Part shown: one piece after another, positions 5,529-8,305 of the stretch
Numbering within the stretch: position 1 is the stretch's first letter
Layout: each line of letters begins with the position of its first letter
DNA from: an uncultured Eubacteriales bacterium
GTDB taxonomy: Bacteria; Bacillota; Clostridia; Christensenellales; QALW01
Length of the DNA: 8,305 bases
NCBI GenBank assembly: GCA_900552055.1
Contig: URYI01000088.1
Coordinates: 1 to 8,305, forward strand
Direction: 5' to 3'
Program-made: the position numbers and the translations under genes
The notes under the pieces: generated by a model
What the model was told of the DNA's origin: nothing
What the model saw: the letters and a program-made list of their open reading frames with translations, nothing else
The model's database searches: none

Positions 5529-6252
5529 TAAATATCACCTTCATTCCGTCATGCGTACTCTCTTTAAAATTTTCAACCGCCCTTACGGCTATTTCGGCCG
5601 CTTCCCTGGGCGGAAAATGAAATTCGCCCGTGGAAATGCAGCAGAACGCTATACTTTCCAGGCTGTTCTGCGCAGCTAGTTCCAAGCAGGAACGATAGCA
5701 GGAAGCCAGCAGTTCGCAGTCCCGCCGCGTCAAATCCCCCTGGACAATGGGCCCCACCGTATGCAGGACATATTTGCACGGCAGGTTAAACGCCGACGTA
5801 ATTTTTGCCTTTCCCGTCTCTTCATCGTGGCCCTGCCTCTCCATAAGTTTTGCACAAGCCAAACGGAGCTGAATGCCGGCATAGGTATGAATTGCATTGT
5901 CAATACAGCCGTGATTCGGGCAGAAGCAGCCCAACATTTGGCTGTTCGCGGCGTTTACTATACCGTCGCACTTAAGCGTAGTAATATCCCCCTGCCAAAG
6001 ATAAATACCTCCCCGCACCGGCTTAAGCCCCTTTATATCTGTAATTCCCTTCCGCCTGATTTCCTCCTGCAAATAAGCATCCTGCACCTCCAGAAAGCCG
6101 CGGCCGGCCGCGCGGGGCAGGCGAATATTAAAAAGTGAACGGAGCAGTCGCTTTTGCTCCTGCTCACTCGCCGGAATTACTATTTTACCATGCTTAGGCT
6201 GTTCTTTTAAGAGAGCTGATATTAAATACTCCCTTCTTTCAGTTTGAGTCAT
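5473..6252 (-). CDS. Zinc-dependent macrodomain protein-ADP-ribose hydrolase
   Basis: A 259-residue macrodomain enzyme that removes ADP-ribose from proteins, normally reversing the action of its SirTM partner. After an N-terminal, mostly helical extension (about 1-75) the macrodomain starts with GGIYLWQGDIT (81-91), followed by DGIVNAANSQMLG (96-108), the ribose-binding loop region. GCFCPNHGCIDNAIH (108-122) carries the Cys-x4-His-x-Cys set (C109, H114, C116) expected to hold the catalytic zinc of this subfamily. Further on, YVLHTVGP and CISTGEFHFP with the later IFNVF are the distal phosphate-binding strands. Length matches the family. The start has a purine-rich GGGAGAGG (6261-6268) eight bases upstream. 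It is directly upstream of, and overlaps, the sirtuin, the usual order. A hairpin in the 63-bp gap to the MBL-fold gene may limit read-through from that gene. Confidence 0.95.
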   Translation of the reverse strand: MTQTERREYLISALLKEQPKHGKIVIPASEQEQKRLLRSLFNIRLPRAAGRGFLEVQDAYLQEEIRRKGITDIKGLKPVRGGIYLWQGDITTLKCDGIVNAANSQMLGCFCPNHGCIDNAIHTYAGIQLRLACAKLMERQGHDEETGKAKITSAFNLPCKYVLHTVGPIVQGDLTRRDCELLASCYRSCLELAAQNSLESIAFCCISTGEFHFPPREAAEIAVRAVENFKESTHDGMKVIFNVFEQRDLDIYKELLGAD

Positions 6253-6282
6253 TTTATTATCCTCTCCCTTTTTAAGTTAAAA

Positions 6283-6305
6283 GAGGCTGCCGTATTGACA
6301 GCCCC
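6283..6305 (-). terminator. Modest terminator after the MBL-fold gene
   Basis: On the minus strand GGGGCTGTC and GGCAGCCTC form a 9-bp stem with two G-T wobbles and a 5-base loop, 10 bases after the MBL stop codon, followed by TTTTAAC. The short U-run suggests partial termination. Because I see no promoter in the remaining 30 bp before the macrodomain gene, some read-through may supply that gene. Confidence 0.55.
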
Positions 6306-6315
6306 GCCATTCATA

Positions 6316-7107
6316 TTAAGCGTAGAAAAATCCTGCCGTCATATCCAGATAGTTCTGGCCGCTGTATGCAGGGTACTGCTTCCGCACCTCTGCTTTGAAG
6401 GTTTCCGCGTCCGCGCAGGCAGCCGCGATTTTTTTCAGATTCTCAATATAGTCAATCTTGGTCTGCGCGTCCTTTAAATCTTCGGGCGTGTAGTGCGAGG
6501 TAAGGATCAAATCGTAACCCTTTTGAATATAGCTCTTTAATTCAGCGATAATCCCGTCGGCATGAGCTGCGCCCGCAACAATGGAATGGCAGTCGTGGCC
6601 CAGCATGTGGGTGTAAACGGCGTTGATTTCAGGAATCACTATATCAAAGGCTTCGGCTGTCTGCTTAATTTCAAACTCAATGCCGCCAACGGTTATCCCG
6701 CCTTCTGGGACGACATTGGTAATGTTGTGAATGGAAGCGTCAAAAATTTCACCAAAAGCCCCTGCAAAATTCTCCACCAGCGCTTTACCGCCGCCCTTTT
6801 CCGAATATTCTATGGCGCTCCGGGTTGCATATTTGGGAACATCGGGGAGAAATGAAGCGCCTGCGCCGTGATAAGCAACTAGCATACCCTCTATTTGTAT
6901 ATCCTTCAGATATTCCGTCAGCTCTTTAATATTATCAAAGAAGCAGGGTGATTCAATGATGACTCCTTTGCCCTTTTTCTCCAGGATAAAAACTTCATCA
7001 TCTATAAAATCATTAGTTTTATATGCGTGCAGTTTTATGCTGCCGAAATCATAAATATTCATTATGCCCTTTTCCAGATTTACTGTTTTAAACGTATTCT
7101 TGTTCAT
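6316..7107 (-). CDS. Degenerate MBL-fold (metallo-hydrolase-like) protein
   Basis: A 263-residue cytoplasmic protein without signal peptide or membrane segment. Its strand pattern follows metallo-beta-lactamase-fold hydrolases: an opening beta sandwich (VFILEKKGKGVIIESP, 39-54), a helix, a strand ending LVAYHGAGASF (76-86) where the HxHxDH metal motif should be, a later VGGIEFEIKQTAEAFD (140-155), a strand AVYTHMLGHDCHS (163-175) and LILTSHYTP (200-208). The canonical motif is lost: only H80 remains of HxHxDH, and the motif-3 His position reads Thr. A new cluster H167, H171, D172, H174 and the conserved-position H205 could still bind metal. So it is either a noncatalytic relative or has a rearranged site. 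The start is fixed by AGGAGG (7116-7121) eight bases upstream. It is transcribed divergently from an HxlR regulator, a common arrangement for the regulator's target gene. The exact function is unknown. Confidence 0.8.
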   Translation of the reverse strand: MNKNTFKTVNLEKGIMNIYDFGSIKLHAYKTNDFIDDEVFILEKKGKGVIIESPCFFDNIKELTEYLKDIQIEGMLVAYHGAGASFLPDVPKYATRSAIEYSEKGGGKALVENFAGAFGEIFDASIHNITNVVPEGGITVGGIEFEIKQTAEAFDIVIPEINAVYTHMLGHDCHSIVAGAAHADGIIAELKSYIQKGYDLILTSHYTPEDLKDAQTKIDYIENLKKIAAACADAETFKAEVRKQYPAYSGQNYLDMTAGFFYA

Positions 7108-7176
7108 AGTAATAGCCTCCTAAAAGTAATTTCATTATAAGTTTCGCAGCGGCCGTTCTCCGTAACTCTTAACAGC

Positions 7177-7205
7177 ATTATACAAGTCACAGTTTCAGCT
7201 GTAAA
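7177..7205 (-). promoter_or_regulatory. Promoter of the MBL-fold gene
   Basis: On the minus strand TTTACA (plus 7200-7205), a 17-bp spacer and TATAAT (plus 7177-7182) make a near-consensus sigma-A promoter. Transcription should start near 7170, giving a leader of about 63 nt. The -35 box overlaps the dyad at 7202-7217. Confidence 0.7.
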
Positions 7206-7217
7206 GTACGCACTTTA
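7202..7217. promoter_or_regulatory. Dyad on the MBL promoter -35 box
   Basis: TAAAGT and ACTTTA are perfect 6-bp arms around a 4-bp centre. The dyad overlaps the -35 box of the MBL promoter. It has the same 6-4-6 geometry as the two dyads upstream and its centre is 26 bp from the next, but its sequence differs, so it may bind the same protein weakly or another one. Confidence 0.45.
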
Positions 7218-7225
7218 TTGTGCTG

Positions 7226-7245
7226 TAGTTACCTATTGGGAACTA
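7226..7245. promoter_or_regulatory. Operator-like dyad 1
   Basis: TAGTTACC and GGGAACTA form 8-bp arms with one mismatch around TATT. The core GTTACC-N4-GGGAAC is repeated exactly 25 bp further on. It lies about 55-75 bp upstream of the MBL transcript start, a place suited to an activator. The likely binder is the adjacent HxlR protein (inference). Confidence 0.55.
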
Positions 7246-7252
7246 TTGGGCA

Positions 7253-7268
7253 GTTACCGCAAGGGAAC
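7253..7268. promoter_or_regulatory. Operator-like dyad 2
   Basis: GTTACC-GCAA-GGGAAC repeats the core of dyad 1 with the same single mismatch. Across the two 25-bp units (7226-7250 and 7251-7275) 17 of 25 positions agree, including all 12 arm bases. Both sites therefore fall on nearly the same helical phase. Confidence 0.55.
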
Positions 7269-7310
7269 CAATGCGTAGCTGCGCGCTTTTTGAGCTTCGC
7301 CGCCGGCCGG

Positions 7311-7333
7311 AAAAATTTTTAAAAAATTTTTTT
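7311..7333. promoter_or_regulatory. A/T-tract block, possible bent DNA or UP element
   Basis: Runs of A5, T5, A6 and T7 follow each other at about one helical turn, ending 25 bp upstream of the HxlR -35 box. Such tracts bend DNA and can bind the RNA polymerase alpha subunit. The role here is inferred. Confidence 0.4.
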
Positions 7334-7358
7334 AAAGCTATTTATGCTTCTTGAAACC

Positions 7359-7387
7359 TTGACTGCATTATGGATGTATAATATAAT
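7359..7387 (+). promoter_or_regulatory. Promoter of the HxlR-GNAT operon
   Basis: TTGACT (7359-7364), a 17-bp spacer and TATAAT (7382-7387) are nearly consensus. Transcription should start near 7394, leaving a leader of about 38 nt to the ATG at 7433. No dyad overlaps it, so the regulator may be made constitutively. Confidence 0.8.
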
Positions 7388-7418
7388 TAGATATATAATT
7401 TCAAAAAGAAACTAATGC

Positions 7419-7423
7419 GGAGG
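7419..7423 (+). promoter_or_regulatory. Ribosome binding site that fixes the HxlR start
   Basis: GGAGG lies nine bases before ATG at 7433. The upstream in-frame ATG at 7415 has only A-rich sequence in front of it and would put this GGAGG inside the coding region, so 7433 is the better start. Confidence 0.8.
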
Positions 7424-7432
7424 ATAACTGCT

Positions 7433-7771
7433 ATGGGCGCATCAAAATCAATAAAAGATTGGCCGGCCTGTCCGGTGGAAACTACCCTTACTCTTATTGG
7501 GGATAAATGGAAGGTGCTTATTCTTAGGGATCTGCTTTCAGGCACAAAGCGCTTCGGCGAGCTGAAAAAATCTATTGGAAGCGTCTCGCAGAAGGTGCTG
7601 ACGGCCCAGTTAAGAGATATGGAGGCAAACGGGCTATTAAGGCGCAAAGTATATGCCGAGGTGCCGCCAAAAGTTGAATATTCATTGACGGACGTGGGAT
7701 ACAGTTTGAAACCGATTTTAGACGCTATGTGGACGTGGGGCGAAGAATATCAGAAGAAAATGGAGGAATAA
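7433..7771 (+). CDS. HxlR/DUF24-family transcriptional regulator
   Basis: A 112-residue winged-helix DNA-binding protein of the HxlR (MarR/DUF24) family, expected to act as a dimer. The family signature is clear: CPVETTLTLIGDKWKVLIL near the N-terminus, then RFGELKKSIGSVSQKVLTAQLRDMEANGLL (recognition helix region) and the wing KVYAEVPPKVEYSLTDVG, ending in a dimerisation helix with LKPILDAMWTWGEEY. Its only cysteine, C13 counting from 7433, corresponds to the conserved N-terminal Cys that senses oxidants, quinones or aldehydes in characterised relatives such as YodB and HypR. I chose ATG 7433 from the GGAGG nine bases upstream; an ATG at 7415 would add six residues. It stands divergent from the MBL-fold gene and is followed after 3 bp by the GNAT gene. 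Likely target: the dyads at 7202-7268. The actual inducer is not deducible. Confidence 0.95.
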   Translation: MGASKSIKDWPACPVETTLTLIGDKWKVLILRDLLSGTKRFGELKKSIGSVSQKVLTAQLRDMEANGLLRRKVYAEVPPKVEYSLTDVGYSLKPILDAMWTWGEEYQKKMEE

Positions 7772-7774
7772 CAA

Positions 7775-8260
7775 ATGATTACGGTTCGTAAATTTGAGAA
7801 AAAGGATTTACCGGAAATGGCACGTATTTGGAATCAAGTCGTAGAAGAAGGTGCAGCATTTCCGCAGAAAGAGAATTTGACGGATAACGACGCCAAAGAT
7901 TTTTTTGAGGCACAGACAGTAAGTGCAGTTGCCGTGAATGAGTTAGGTGAAGTGAAAGGGTTGTTTATTCTTCATCCCAATAATGTTGGACGTGTGGGAC
8001 ATATCTGTAATGCCAGTTTTGCCGTTGATGAAAACTGCCGTGGAGAGCATATCGGAAAAACTCTTGTGAAGGCGTGTCTGGAAGAAGCGAGAAAAAGCGG
8101 ATTTCGAATTATGCAGTTTAATGCGGTAGTGGCATCCAATGTTCATGCCCTGCATTTATATGAAAGATTAGGTTTTACGGATTTAGAAATAATCCCCGGC
8201 GGCTTTGAAAACCGCAGCGGGGATTATGAAGACATACACATCATGTATTGTGTGTTGTAA
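7775..8260 (+). CDS. GNAT-family N-acetyltransferase
   Basis: A 161-residue single-domain GNAT enzyme that transfers an acetyl group from acetyl-CoA to an unidentified amine. It opens with ITVRKFEKKDLPEMARIW, the usual beta1-alpha1; the acetyl-CoA pyrophosphate loop is CRGEHIGKTL (88-97; R89, G90, G94), preceded by ASFAVDE (80-86). The C-terminal motif ALHLYERLGF (125-134) carries the conserved Tyr129. Length is typical. GGAGG (7762-7766), eight bases upstream, lies within the end of the HxlR gene, only 3 bp separate stop and start, and the two are probably translationally coupled. Its codons (GGA, GAA, TTA, CGT) look more AT-rich than those of the ABC and macrodomain genes, which may point to separate acquisition. 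The pairing suggests a role in the same stress response, but no substrate can be named. Confidence 0.92.
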   Translation: MITVRKFEKKDLPEMARIWNQVVEEGAAFPQKENLTDNDAKDFFEAQTVSAVAVNELGEVKGLFILHPNNVGRVGHICNASFAVDENCRGEHIGKTLVKACLEEARKSGFRIMQFNAVVASNVHALHLYERLGFTDLEIIPGGFENRSGDYEDIHIMYCVL

Positions 8261-8305
8261 TTAATCTAAAATCTGTCCATCGGTAGAAATTGTGACAACC
8301 TGCCA
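8261..8305 (-). CDS. 3' end of a convergent gene (partial)
   Basis: On the minus strand the last 45 bases read as WQVVTISTDGQILD followed by TAA (8261-8263), directly abutting the GNAT stop. The sequence is protein-like and the frame is open to the window edge, so it is probably the C-terminus of a gene that starts to the right. Fourteen residues are too few for a family assignment, and chance openness is possible. Confidence 0.45.
   Translation of the reverse strand, partial: WQVVTISTDGQILD

Larger units (their letters stand above)
7108..7432. promoter_or_regulatory. 325-bp divergent control region
   Basis: This gap between the MBL-fold gene and the HxlR gene holds both promoters, three dyads in a 67-bp block (7202-7268), a GC palindrome CCGGCCGG (7303-7310) and an alternating A/T-tract block (7311-7333). 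No further gene is supported. A lone AGTTAC half-site (minus strand, 7162-7167) sits near the predicted MBL transcript start. Confidence 0.6.

Noticed and set aside
6099..6112. 14-bp perfect palindrome CGCGGCCGGCCGCG
   Set aside because: It lies inside the macrodomain coding sequence and encodes part of a Arg/Ala/Gly-rich loop, so base composition explains it well enough.
7377..7382. Upstream TATAAT as the HxlR -10 box
   Set aside because: It is only 12 bp from TTGACT; the overlapping TATAAT at 7382-7387 gives the ideal 17-bp spacer.

Overview
The window looks like part of a low-to-moderate GC Bacillota chromosome, most likely a clostridial anaerobe. It has strong AGGAGG-type ribosome binding sites, sigma-A promoters with near-consensus -35 and -10 boxes, an HxlR-type regulator and a SirTM/zinc-macrodomain pair, a combination typical of Firmicutes. 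Species cannot be read from the sequence.

Layout from left to right. Positions 1-176 are non-coding and hold a GC hairpin and AT-rich repeat words. Positions 177-3837 carry two minus-strand ABC exporter half-transporters (3837 to 2047, then 1997 to 177), each with a six-helix membrane domain and an intact nucleotide-binding domain. They probably form a heterodimer. Upstream of them lies an unusually long 820-bp gap (3838-4658) with a good minus-strand promoter about 500 nt ahead of the first ABC gene, several hairpins, an 11-bp tandem repeat, two broken-looking reading frames, and a tiny plus-strand ORF with a strong Shine-Dalgarno sequence.

Positions 4659-7107 hold three genes on the minus strand: a degenerate metallo-beta-lactamase-fold protein, a zinc-dependent macrodomain ADP-ribosyl hydrolase, and a class M sirtuin (SirTM) whose start overlaps the macrodomain gene by 56 bp. 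In characterised systems SirTM puts ADP-ribose on a lipoylated carrier protein (GcvH-L) and the macrodomain removes it, in connection with oxidative stress. Neither the carrier nor its lipoate ligase is visible here.

Divergent from the MBL-fold gene, on the plus strand, are an HxlR/DUF24 regulator (real start probably 7433) and, 3 bp later, a GNAT acetyltransferase. The 325-bp divergent region has a promoter for each side. Two GTTACC-N4-GGGAAC dyads 25 bp apart, plus a third dyad on the -35 box of the MBL promoter, form a good candidate for the HxlR binding region. The last 45 bases look like the 3' end of a convergent minus-strand gene.

Inferred logic: a one-cysteine HxlR sensor controls the MBL-fold gene, and perhaps by read-through past a modest terminator the ADP-ribosylation pair. 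This would make a small redox- or electrophile-responsive cluster beside an ABC exporter.
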